Part shown: one piece after another, positions 1 through 6,616 of the stretch | Numbering within the stretch: position 1 is the stretch's first letter | Layout of the letters: each line of letters starts with the position of its first letter | Assembly: GCA_021151805.1 (NCBI GenBank) | Contig: JAGKWN010000085.1 | Location: forward strand, 1 to 18,300 | DNA: 18,300 nt | Reading direction: 5' to 3' | From: Cytophagaceae bacterium | Lineage (GTDB): Bacteria; Bacteroidota; Bacteroidia; Cytophagales; Cytophagaceae | The notes under the pieces: model-generated | Seen by the model: the letters and a program-made list of their open reading frames with translations, nothing else | Databases searched by the model: none | Told to the model about the DNA's origin: nothing | Translations under genes and position numbers: made by a program

Positions 1-210
1 CCACGACTTAAGTCGTGGGCTAGGCAAAACATTATCAAACAACCGTTCATTATTTTAAACCCATGATTGAAATCATGGGGTTGGCGAAATATTATTAATC
101 AATTGTTTTTTTGTTTTTAAACCCCACCATTGAAATCGTGGGCTAGGCAAAAATATTGAACTCATTTTTTCATTGTCTAGTCCACGACTTAAGTCGTGGG
201 CTAGACAATG
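1..210. repeat. Array of four palindromic REP-like repeats, period about 60
   Basis: Four related units begin near 1, 61, 122 and 182. Each is a palindrome of about 18 bases (CCACGACTTAAGTCGTGG in units 1 and 4) followed in most by GGCTAGGCAAAA or a close variant. The AT-rich spacers of about 30 bases are unrelated to each other. Unit 2 (CCATGATTGAAATCATGG) differs from unit 1 at two arm positions, and in both cases the partner base has changed too, so pairing is kept. Unit 3 is partly degenerate. The pattern resembles REP-type extragenic palindromes and is not CRISPR, because the repeats vary and there are no cas genes. The array may continue past the left edge. Confidence 0.7.
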
Positions 211-215
211 AAAAA
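166..215. repeat. Long 25-bp inverted repeat around the fourth palindrome
   Basis: Bases 166-190 pair with 191-215 over 25 positions with a single T:G exception and no loop. The usual REP palindrome is extended by an outer arm, TTTTTCATTGTCTAG against CTAGACAATGAAAAA. Its right arm overlaps the T-tract of the neighbouring terminator for the minus-strand dsbD unit. It could reinforce termination from either side. Confidence 0.65.
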
Positions 216-242
216 GCCGCACCAGAATTCCGGTACGGCTTT
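211..242 (-). terminator. Rho-independent terminator of the dsbD unit
   Basis: Read on the minus strand, a stem AAAGCCG/CGGCTTT (213-219 with 236-242) has an inner ACC/GGT pairing and a short loop containing GAATTC. It is followed by a run of T (complement of 211-215). It starts about 28 bases past the dsbD stop codon, the expected place for an intrinsic terminator. Confidence 0.75.
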
Positions 243-269
243 AATATTCTAAATTTTTATCGTTGAACC

Positions 270-1952
270 TTATTTATACAATTTCTGATAATTCGTTATC
301 CCTTCCTGCAGAAAGTCGTTGTAGGTATCTATGTTCCGCTCATAAACCATTGGCTGGGTCAATTCCTTTTCTGTATTAGGATCCAGAATCACATAAAAAG
401 GCTGCGCAAGAAAGTTAAATCTTGTGTTCTGAAAATCATGGTTTTGTTTACCGATGGTCTTTTTAATCTTGCCATCTTTAGAAGAGGTGTACCATTCTTT
501 TTCAGGAAGTTCATGTATATCGTCTACATATAAAGCTACGACCACAAAATCTTCTTTTAAGTGCTTGACAACCGTAGAATCTGCCCAGACGTTTCGTTCC
601 ATTTCGCGACAATTGGTACAGCCATGTCCCGTGAAATCAATAAACAAGGGTTTGCCCTGCGCTTTGGCACAAGCAAGCGCTTCCTTATAATCAAAGTAGC
701 CCTGCAGTCCTAAAGGCAAATGTAGAAAATCATTGTATTTAGGAGTACCGCAAATTTTATCGGTATCGGTCGTGTAATCTTCCAGCGGTGGCAAATAACC
801 GGAAAGCTGTTTTAACGGGTTGCCTGCAATACCTGTTCCCAAATAACCGGCAAATACAAGTATCAGTATAGCCAGTATCCGCCTTGGCCAGCCGATCTCG
901 CCTTTGTCATGATCGCTTAGTTTTACCAGTCCGATCAGGTACAGACCCAGGGTGAAGAATACAAGAATCCAGATCAGCAGAAACGTGTTTCGATTCAATA
1001 AACCCCAGCCGTATACCTGGTCAGCAATACTTAAGAACTTCAAGGCCAAAGCCAATTCAATAAACCCGAGACTTACTTTCACAGTATTCAGCCAGCCTCC
1101 TGATTTTGGCAGCGACTTTAACCAGTTGGGGAACAAGGCAAATAAGGTAAACGGTAAGGCGAATGCAGAAGAGTACGCCACCATACCAATGATCGGTTTC
1201 AGAATTTCACCGCCGGCTGCAGATAATAAGATGGTACTCACAATCGGACCGGTACAGGAGAACGACACGAGTACAATCGTAAAGGCCATAAAGAAAATGC
1301 CTATGTAGCCACCTTTATCCGATTGCTTATCAACCTTATTAATAAAGTTATTTGGAAGCGTGATCTCAAAAAGACCAAAGAATGAAAGGGCGAAAACAAT
1401 GAAGATTATTGTAAACAACACATTCGGGAACCAGTGCGTACTCATGTAGTTGGCAAACTCGGGACCATTGATGCGGGCAATCACCACACCGATCAATGTA
1501 TAAATGCCAACAATCGACAAACCATAAATGATGGCCTTGCGAACAGATTCTTTTTTGGAGCTGGAGGTATTAGAGAAAAACGAAACGGTCATCGGCACCA
1601 TCGGAAACACACAGGGTGTAATAATGGATATTAGTCCGGCAGCGAACGCAAGTAAAGTAAAAATCAATAAGGATGTATCTTGCGTAACACCGCCACGATC
1701 TTTGATTGTAATCTGGGCATGTGTAGAAACAGGAACATTTTCAGATTGTTGCACAGATGAAGTGCTATGACCTTGCAAACTATCTTTCAAAACTTTTATG
1801 ATTTCTTCGTTGATGCTGTCACGCTTCACGAGGTTATCAATATGCTGAGCAAGCTTCTGTAGGTCGGATTCAGGAATGGATACTTGCTTCTCTGCCTGCA
1901 CGTGTAATGCCAGAAATAAAAAAGCAAAAAGATAAACGATATATGCCCTCAT
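270..1952 (-). CDS. dsbD: DsbD-like thiol:disulfide interchange protein (membrane + thioredoxin domains)
   Basis: This 560-residue inner-membrane protein should move electrons from cytoplasmic thioredoxin to the periplasm. A signal-like hydrophobic start (1-20) is followed by a helix-forming, possibly coiled-coil segment (about 28-60) and a linker. About eight membrane helices of the CcdA/DsbD-beta type span residues 95-380, with the paired cysteines at C114 (ITPCVFPMVP) and C233 (FSCTGP). A C-terminal thioredoxin-like gamma domain (about 425-556) carries CTNC at 445-448 and a cis-proline at 518. The family's usual N-terminal alpha domain is missing and is encoded by the adjacent upstream gene. 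The ATG overlaps that gene's stop codon by one base (TAATG), so the two are probably translationally coupled. Confidence 0.92.
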   Translation of the reverse strand: MRAYIVYLFAFLFLALHVQAEKQVSIPESDLQKLAQHIDNLVKRDSINEEIIKVLKDSLQGHSTSSVQQSENVPVSTHAQITIKDRGGVTQDTSLLIFTLLAFAAGLISIITPCVFPMVPMTVSFFSNTSSSKKESVRKAIIYGLSIVGIYTLIGVVIARINGPEFANYMSTHWFPNVLFTIIFIVFALSFFGLFEITLPNNFINKVDKQSDKGGYIGIFFMAFTIVLVSFSCTGPIVSTILLSAAGGEILKPIIGMVAYSSAFALPFTLFALFPNWLKSLPKSGGWLNTVKVSLGFIELALALKFLSIADQVYGWGLLNRNTFLLIWILVFFTLGLYLIGLVKLSDHDKGEIGWPRRILAILILVFAGYLGTGIAGNPLKQLSGYLPPLEDYTTDTDKICGTPKYNDFLHLPLGLQGYFDYKEALACAKAQGKPLFIDFTGHGCTNCREMERNVWADSTVVKHLKEDFVVVALYVDDIHELPEKEWYTSSKDGKIKKTIGKQNHDFQNTRFNFLAQPFYVILDPNTEKELTQPMVYERNIDTYNDFLQEGITNYQKLYK

Positions 1953-2635
1953 TATTTTTTATACTTTTTTACGAAATCTTTTAAATAACCAACACTCACA
2001 TCGTTCCCTTTTGAGTCACGCTGAACCGTCTTAGCCTTTTCTGCTTCTAGTTTTTCCAGCGAAGCTTTGTCCGTTGTTTTTGGCACAGCGTTTTCCGAAC
2101 CGGTTTTGGTATCTGTTGTAGATTGCTGCGTTTGGCCGGCCGGAGCTTTAGTAATTTTTCTTGCCGGCAGAATTGTCAACCCGCTAAACGTAAATTCTTC
2201 GTCGCCCGGAATACAGCGGCCGATCACATCATTACATGTCTGGAAATTAACAGCGAATGTTATCTTAGGTGCATCAGACAATACAACAATTTTCTGTCTG
2301 AACTCAGCATGTTCAATAAAGTAAGTTACATCACCTTCCCAGATATCGCTGTATTTTTTCTTTGGCTTGATTGCTTTCGTTTTTCCCAATAAGGAATATC
2401 CTTTATCGGCTGTGAAATCAAAGGTTGTTACTGTCGGACCAAGATTCGGATCAAAATCATTGGAATATAAATACCAGTCAGGAATGATGGATGCTGTTGC
2501 AACCACTTCAATGGTATCTCCAATGTGTATCTCTTTAGCAGACAAGGCAAAAGACCATTTTATAGGATTATCATTATCTGCCTGCGCCATTGCAGAAAGC
2601 AAACAAAATACAACTGCTATAATTCGTTTAATCAT
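1952..2635 (-). CDS. Periplasmic DsbD alpha-domain protein (stand-alone)
   Basis: This 227-residue exported protein has a signal peptide (about 1-19, ending AMAQA) and an immunoglobulin-like domain (about 25-155) matching the N-terminal domain of DsbD, also called the disulphide bond corrector domain. Two cysteines, C134 and C141 in TCNDVIGRC, sit where the alpha domain's redox pair lies; E. coli has five residues between them, here there are six. A Thr/Lys-rich, disordered-looking tail (155-227) follows. It is the first gene of a unit with dsbD and should take electrons from that protein's gamma domain and reduce periplasmic substrates. No clear promoter was identified in the 230 bases upstream. 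Confidence 0.87.
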   Translation of the reverse strand: MIKRIIAVVFCLLSAMAQADNDNPIKWSFALSAKEIHIGDTIEVVATASIIPDWYLYSNDFDPNLGPTVTTFDFTADKGYSLLGKTKAIKPKKKYSDIWEGDVTYFIEHAEFRQKIVVLSDAPKITFAVNFQTCNDVIGRCIPGDEEFTFSGLTILPARKITKAPAGQTQQSTTDTKTGSENAVPKTTDKASLEKLEAEKAKTVQRDSKGNDVSVGYLKDFVKKYKK

Positions 2636-2780
2636 ACTATACTATACAAAATCCGGAATGGTTAAGTTCTAACGTAAAATTAGTCGGTAATGTATTGCAA
2701 TCCTGACAGTTTTCGACCAACAAATGGTTTTTTAAGACCAACGGGGGAATTAAAATCTCAAATAACAAAAGACAAATTTC

Positions 2781-2818
2781 AAAAGCGAAGCACAAACATT
2801 CGCTTGTGCTGGCTTTTA
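2781..2818 (-). terminator. Hairpin after the M20 peptidase, possible terminator
   Basis: AGCACAA (2789-2795) pairs with TTGTGCT (2804-2810) and an outer AAAAGC pairs with GCTTTT, around a loop of eight bases. It lies about 50 bases past the stop codon of the minus-strand M20 peptidase gene. The T-tract on that strand is short (CTTTTG), so termination is plausible but not certain. The rest of 2636-2867 shows nothing else recognisable. Confidence 0.45.
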
Positions 2819-2867
2819 ATTTTTTAATTGCTGTTTAATCTTTAAATCCGATAAATCCTGATTCAGA

Positions 2868-4247
2868 CTATTTCTTTGCGAAATACTTATGGAACAGCAC
2901 AATCGTTTCAATCCCTTTCAGGTAATTAAATACTCTGTAGTGCTCATTAGGTGAGTGGATTGCATCTGAATCCAGGCCGAAACCCATCAATACCGTCTTT
3001 AAACCCAGCACTTTTTCGAACAACGCAACAATCGGAATACTACCACCTTCACGCATCGGGATTGGTTTTTTGTTCCATGCTTCGGCAAAAGCTGCTTCGG
3101 CTGCTTTATAACCGGCGCTGTCCGTTGGTGTAATTGCCGGTTCGCCGCCGTGGTGCGGAATCACTTCTACTTTCACCGATGCAGGGGCAATGCTTTTGAA
3201 ATAATCTGTAAACAGTTGTGTAATTTTTTCGGGAGTCTGGTTCGGTACCAGACGCATAGATATCTTTGCCTGTGCGATGGATGGTAATACTGTCTTTGCG
3301 CCTTCACCGGTGTAACCGCCCCAGATGCCGTTGACATCCAGCGTTGGACGGATAGAGGTACGCTCCAGTGTGGTGAATCCTTTTTCACCTTCCACATCGG
3401 CAATGTCTAATGCCTTTTTATAATGATCCAGATTGAACGGTGCACTGTTCAACGCTTTACGGTCTGCATTACTCAGTTCAAGCACAGCATCATAGAAGCC
3501 GGGAATCACAATGTGATTGTTTTCATCTTTCATGCCGGCGATCATTTCACATAAAATGTTGATCGGGTTGGCAATGGCGCCGCCGTACACACCGGAGTGC
3601 AAGTCTCGGTTTGGGCCGGTAACTTTTACTTCCAGGTAACTCAAACCTCTCAAACCAATGGTAATAGAAGGTGTTTCAACCGAAAAGATTGCTGTGTCTG
3701 AAACCAGGATCACATCGGCTTTCAGCTTTTCTTTATTTTTTTCCAGGAACGGACCAAGGTTATCCGAGCCAACTTCTTCTTCACCCTCAATCATGAATTT
3801 GATGTTGCAGGGAACATCCTTCATCGCTGTTAAAATCTCCAGCGCTTTGATGTGCATGTATACCTGGCCTTTATCATCGCAGGCACCACGGGCATAAATG
3901 TTTCCATCTTTGATCACTGGTTCGAAAGGTGGAGACGTCCACAGTTCATATGGATCTGCGGGCTGCACATCATAGTGACCATATACTAAAATAGTCGGCT
4001 TGGCCGGGTCAACCATTTTCTCTGCATACACAACCGGATTGCCGCCTGTTTCGCAAAGCTCTGCTTTATCTGCACCGGCTTTTAAAAATTGTTCTTTTGC
4101 AAACTCTGCTGCACACAATACATCAGCTTTGAATTTTTTATCTGCGCTGACAGAAGGAATCTTCAGCCAGTCGCACAGTTCACCAATAAAACGATCCTTG
4201 TTTTGTTCCACATAAGCAGAAACAGCAGCAGCAGTAAGTTGAGACAT
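2868..4247 (-). CDS. M20 family zinc dipeptidase
   Basis: A 459-residue cytosolic metallopeptidase of the M20 (carnosinase/CNDP-like) type, expected to split dipeptides with a two-metal centre. Visible motifs are H91-x-D93 in YGHYDVQP, the bridging aspartate region ARGACDDKGQ (about 119-128), the catalytic and metal-binding pair E157/E158 in EGEEEVGS, D184 in SDTAIF, H217 in DLHSGVYGG from the lid domain, and H431 in HSPNEHYRV near the end. Length is typical for the family. No signal peptide is present. It stands alone on the minus strand. A possible -7 box (TATATTTA, complement of 4273-4280) lies about 25 bases upstream of the ATG, and no ribosome binding site is evident. Confidence 0.92.
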   Translation of the reverse strand: MSQLTAAAVSAYVEQNKDRFIGELCDWLKIPSVSADKKFKADVLCAAEFAKEQFLKAGADKAELCETGGNPVVYAEKMVDPAKPTILVYGHYDVQPADPYELWTSPPFEPVIKDGNIYARGACDDKGQVYMHIKALEILTAMKDVPCNIKFMIEGEEEVGSDNLGPFLEKNKEKLKADVILVSDTAIFSVETPSITIGLRGLSYLEVKVTGPNRDLHSGVYGGAIANPINILCEMIAGMKDENNHIVIPGFYDAVLELSNADRKALNSAPFNLDHYKKALDIADVEGEKGFTTLERTSIRPTLDVNGIWGGYTGEGAKTVLPSIAQAKISMRLVPNQTPEKITQLFTDYFKSIAPASVKVEVIPHHGGEPAITPTDSAGYKAAEAAFAEAWNKKPIPMREGGSIPIVALFEKVLGLKTVLMGFGLDSDAIHSPNEHYRVFNYLKGIETIVLFHKYFAKK

Positions 4248-4289
4248 AGTATTTGGTTATGAGTGTAGTATGTAAATATAGAAAGCGAT

Positions 4290-4320
4290 GTGTAAAGTAA
4301 AAAGTGTAAAGTGTAAATCG
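4290..4320 (-). repeat. TACACTTTACAC tract upstream of the M20 gene
   Basis: Read on the minus strand, this AT-rich tract holds repeated TTTACAC units, starting CGATTTACACTTTACAC and ending just before the putative -7 box of the M20 peptidase gene. The same motif in the same gene-relative orientation occurs at 5309-5318, 6415-6442 and 6514-6540. It may be a dispersed repeat or a shared upstream regulatory motif. Confidence 0.5.
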
Positions 4321-4470
4321 TTTGTTGAATTTGTAGATGATTGTCATTCACCACGGCGTCGACTAGTACAAATTTCCGTGGTTCGGCACATTTACGCAAT
4401 CATAATTATTAAAATGTACTAATAACTGTTTGCGCAAAACTCCAAACCACTTACTGAATTATCATCTCAG

Positions 4471-4605
4471 AGCTGTGGGTTGTTGGCCGAATGGCACAAC
4501 AACGGATTGCTTTGTAGGTTTGGTAAGAATAGTAAGGGGATGTCCGTATGTGAATCAGAACATTTTCTCCGTTTGGAATTTGCTTTTTGTTATTTGGAAT
4601 TTTTT
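4471..4605. repeat. Left copy of a repeat flanking the toxin-antitoxin pair
   Basis: This segment matches 5332-5485 in direct orientation, nearly identically over the first 105 bases (AGCTGTGGG to CTCCGTTTGG). The right copy has about 11 extra bases after that point, and the two resume with a shared TTTTTGTTATTTGGAATTT. It contains a small hairpin, GTTGTTG with CAACAAC. A one-base deletion relative to the right copy breaks the reading frame open there, so it is not coding. The rest of 4321-4470 shows only a 7-bp inverted repeat (ACCACGG/CCGTGGT at 4350 and 4376). Confidence 0.85.
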
Positions 4606-4635
4606 TCTCTGATCTAAACTATAAACGGCTGCTCT

Positions 4636-4671
4636 TTAATGCCTGTACCCACCTGTATGCAATGCAACAAT
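4636..4671 (-). pseudogene. Remnant of the 3' end of an ACC deaminase/D-cysteine desulfhydrase gene
   Basis: The minus-strand reading 4671 to 4636 gives IVALHTGGYRH then stop. IVALHTGG is identical in eight residues to positions 280-287 of the intact enzyme encoded at 5507-6397, and the DNA also matches partly. It lies just beyond a repeat that also flanks the intact gene's 3' end, in the same order. Homology ends at about 4672, where an in-frame TAG appears, about 15 bases from the toxin stop codon. This is the tail of a lost paralogue or of a partial duplication. Confidence 0.6.
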
Positions 4672-4685
4672 CTAAAGGGTGAGAT

Positions 4686-4979
4686 TTATACATTCAATTT
4701 TTGAGGGTCTTGTCTGTTATCCCAAAAGGACAGCAGCTCTACCTTATCCTGATTAATTTGATAAATTAAACTTGTTTGTGCCGTCACTACACATTTGTAG
4801 GAATTATTCTGTTTTGAGTAAGGGAATAAAAAAGGATTTTGATTTATAAAAAATAAAACTTCTTCTGTTCGTTCTATAAAATTATTAATTTCTCTTTCTG
4901 TCCATTTACTTTGAAGATATTCAAGTATCAACATGTAGGTCTTATTGGCTTGAGGCGACCAAATAATTTGATAAGACAT
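4686..4979 (-). CDS. RelE/ParE-family toxin
   Basis: A 97-residue protein of the RelE/ParE fold. It starts with MSYQIIWSPQANKTY, has a helical hairpin (about 15-50), and ends with a beta sheet finishing in VELLSFWDNRQDP, a C-terminal pattern common in this family. The family poisons either mRNA at the ribosome (RelE) or DNA gyrase (ParE), and the sequence alone does not settle which. The ATG follows the antitoxin's TAA with no gap, so the two are cotranscribed and probably translationally coupled. The pair lies between two direct repeats, suggesting insertion into a duplicated region. Confidence 0.85.
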   Translation of the reverse strand: MSYQIIWSPQANKTYMLILEYLQSKWTEREINNFIERTEEVLFFINQNPFLFPYSKQNNSYKCVVTAQTSLIYQINQDKVELLSFWDNRQDPQKLNV

Positions 4980-5213
4980 TTATCTTTTTAAAAATTTATT
5001 TTTAATCTCTGCCATTACTTTATCGTGCGGAATGCCATACCCACTCTTAAGTTCTTCTTTTGCTTGTTTAACAGATTCCTTTACATGCTCTGGAAGTTCA
5101 TTCCAAAAGTCTTTTGTATCCACCCCCAAAATTACTTTTACTTGATCAAGAATAGCATCTTCTTCCGTATCGATTAACTTCTTAATCAGAGCATTTTTTT
5201 CATTGCTTTCCAT
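4980..5213 (-). CDS. Antitoxin of the RelE/ParE-type pair
   Basis: A 77-residue, highly charged, helical protein directly upstream of the toxin gene. Its C-terminal part (about 48-77, with SGYGIPHDKVMAEIKNKFLKR split across it) resembles the short addiction-module antitoxins that accompany ParE-like toxins in Bacteroidota. The N-terminal half (about 1-40) should mediate dimerisation or DNA binding, but no classic helix-turn-helix or ribbon-helix-helix is obvious. A palindrome 12 bases upstream of the ATG (5225-5240) is a likely site for autoregulation. Confidence 0.8.
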   Translation of the reverse strand: MESNEKNALIKKLIDTEEDAILDQVKVILGVDTKDFWNELPEHVKESVKQAKEELKSGYGIPHDKVMAEIKNKFLKR

Positions 5214-5224
5214 AAATTCCAGAT

Positions 5225-5240
5225 TTATATTACAATATAA
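5225..5240 (-). promoter_or_regulatory. Palindromic operator candidate for the toxin-antitoxin operon
   Basis: TTATATTACAATATAA has seven-base arms that pair perfectly around a two-base centre. It lies 12 bases upstream of the antitoxin ATG, where a -7 element would be, so binding there would block transcription. Type II antitoxins usually repress their own operon through such palindromes. AT-rich palindromes also arise by chance, so this is moderate evidence. Confidence 0.45.
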
Positions 5241-5308
5241 CGATTTTTTGCTGAATTAGTTATGAATAAAAAGTACTTACCAAGCATATTTTTAGTAACA
5301 ACACAACA

Positions 5309-5318
5309 GTAAAGTGTA
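5309..5318 (-). repeat. Short TACACTTTAC copy upstream of the antitoxin gene
   Basis: On the minus strand this reads TACACTTTAC, matching the core of the tracts upstream of the M20, deaminase and rluD genes and again pointing toward the gene. It lies about 95 bases upstream of the antitoxin start. It is short, and on its own it would not be significant. Confidence 0.35.
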
Positions 5319-5331
5319 TGGATGATTTAAT

Positions 5332-5485
5332 AGCTGTGGGGTTGTTGGCCGAATGGCACAACAACGAGTTGATTTGTGAGTTTGGTAAGAATAGGAAGGG
5401 GATGTCCGTATGTGAATCAGAACATTTTCTCCGTTTGGTTGGCCGCGGCGAATTGTTTTTTTGTTATTTGGAATTTCCTCCAGCT
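5332..5485. repeat. Right copy of the repeat flanking the toxin-antitoxin pair
   Basis: Direct repeat of 4471-4605. This copy is open in one plus-strand frame for about 60 codons (5318-5503), but the encoded peptide resembles nothing recognised and the matching frame is broken in the left copy, so no gene is called. It carries an extra GC-rich GGCCGCGGC segment near 5442-5450 that the left copy lacks. It lies immediately downstream of the deaminase gene. Confidence 0.85.
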
Positions 5486-5506
5486 TTCCGCTTTAGGCCT
5501 TAAGCC

Positions 5507-6397
5507 CTAAGCTTCAAATCCCCGCCATGCCTGCACACCGCCCGTATGCAGCGCTACAATCACTGATCCTTTTTCAAAATATCCGTTTGAGATTTTATCC
5601 AGCAAGCCAAACATCATTTTTCCATTATAGATCGGATCAAGTATGACACCTGTTTGTTGTTCAAAGCCTTTGACAAAATCAACAAGCTCCGGCTTAACTT
5701 TTCCATAGCCACCAAACACATAATCCGAAGTGAAGAGCGCTAACTTCGTTCTGTCAAAATCTTCTTTCAATAAACCAGCAACTTCATCAATAATATAATC
5801 GCCGTTTTTCAAAGCTGAAAAAACAAGCAGCTTACAATCAAGATCTTTAATGCCTTTCATCAAACCAGCGAATGTTCCGCCCGTACCGCAGGGCGTTGTG
5901 ATATAATCAAACGGCCCATCAATCTCCTGCACCAGTTCAGCAACTCCTTCAATAGCAAATGCATTAGTTCCTCCTTCGGGAACAAAATAAAATTCTTTAC
6001 TGCTTGAATCACTTGCTTCAAAAGCAAGCTCCGGATTTTCACGAATGCTTCTGTAAACTTCCCTCGAAACAAAAACGAACTCCATGCCAAGCGCCGCCGC
6101 ATCTTTCAGCGTCGGGTTTTCAATCAGCAGCTCTTCTCCACGGATCAATGCTTTGGTTTTCAAACCCTGATCTTTGCCATACGCCGCCGTTGCAAGTATG
6201 TGGTTGGAATAAGCACCGCCGCAGGTAAGTAATCCGGTTTTCCCTTCCTTCACACATTGCATTACATTGTACTTTAGCTTCCGGATCTTATTTCCACCAT
6301 ATAAGGGATGGATTAAGTCCTCACGTTTCAAGTACAAGGTTACTCCAGCTTCTACTGTTAGCGGAAGAGTTATTTGTTGAAGTGGGCTTGGTTGCAT
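5507..6397 (-). CDS. PLP-dependent ACC deaminase / D-cysteine desulfhydrase family protein
   Basis: A 296-residue fold-type II PLP enzyme. The PLP lysine is K37 in GGNKIRKLKYN, the substrate-binding loop is GGAYSNH (60-66, with the ACC-deaminase-type nucleophilic Ser at 64), the phosphate-binding loop is CGTGGT (170-175), and the conserved tail is HTGG (284-287). Members open the ring of 1-aminocyclopropane-1-carboxylate or release sulfide from D-cysteine, and the sequence does not decide between them. An open frame extends 22 codons further upstream, but ATG 6397 is chosen because the conserved part starts with MQPSPLQQITLP and the extension is translated repeat DNA. TATCTTTA, four bases before this ATG, resembles a -7 box. 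The stop codon lies inside a dispersed repeat. Confidence 0.88.
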   Translation of the reverse strand: MQPSPLQQITLPLTVEAGVTLYLKREDLIHPLYGGNKIRKLKYNVMQCVKEGKTGLLTCGGAYSNHILATAAYGKDQGLKTKALIRGEELLIENPTLKDAAALGMEFVFVSREVYRSIRENPELAFEASDSSSKEFYFVPEGGTNAFAIEGVAELVQEIDGPFDYITTPCGTGGTFAGLMKGIKDLDCKLLVFSALKNGDYIIDEVAGLLKEDFDRTKLALFTSDYVFGGYGKVKPELVDFVKGFEQQTGVILDPIYNGKMMFGLLDKISNGYFEKGSVIVALHTGGVQAWRGFEA

Positions 6398-6414
6398 GAT
6401 ATAAAGATAAGGGT

Positions 6415-6442
6415 TTAAAGTGTAGAGTGTAAAGTGTAATCG
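6415..6442 (-). repeat. TACACTTTACAC tract upstream of the deaminase gene
   Basis: On the minus strand this reads CGATTACACTTTACACTCTA followed by CACTTTAAAC, ending about 18 bases before the deaminase ATG. It forms an inverted repeat with 6514-6540, which sits upstream of the divergent rluD gene; GAGTGTAAAGTGTA is shared exactly. The orientation relative to the gene is the same in both. Confidence 0.55.
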
Positions 6443-6513
6443 TCTCATAATTAAATCAACCATTTTAATTATTAGATACTTTATTAGGTACAGCGTTCAA
6501 AATGAACAAACAA

Positions 6514-6540
6514 CTACACTTTACACTCTAAACTCTACAT
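6514..6540 (+). repeat. TACACTTTACAC tract upstream of rluD
   Basis: The plus strand reads CTACACTTTACACTCTAAAC followed by TCTACAT, ending about 76 bases before the rluD ATG. It is the sense-orientation counterpart of 6415-6442. The intervening 70 bases are AT-rich and hold no recognisable gene. Confidence 0.55.
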
Positions 6541-6616
6541 TTTCCAAGTTAAAGCACTGAAATCTCAACTAGCACCAATATTCCTTTTAACACCTACTTT
6601 CCGTACCTTTACAGTT

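Noticed and set aside
1..210. Possible CRISPR array (regular 60-base spacing)
   Set aside because: Repeats are palindromic, differ from each other by several bases, and number only four; spacers are AT-rich runs, and no cas gene is nearby.
5318..5503. Plus-strand 61-codon frame after the toxin-antitoxin pair
   Set aside because: It is repeat sequence; the matching frame is broken in the other copy and no start signal or family match supports it.
6398..6463. N-terminal extension of the deaminase
   Set aside because: The extra 22 codons translate the TACACTTTACAC repeat and a promoter-like box; the conserved protein starts at 6397.
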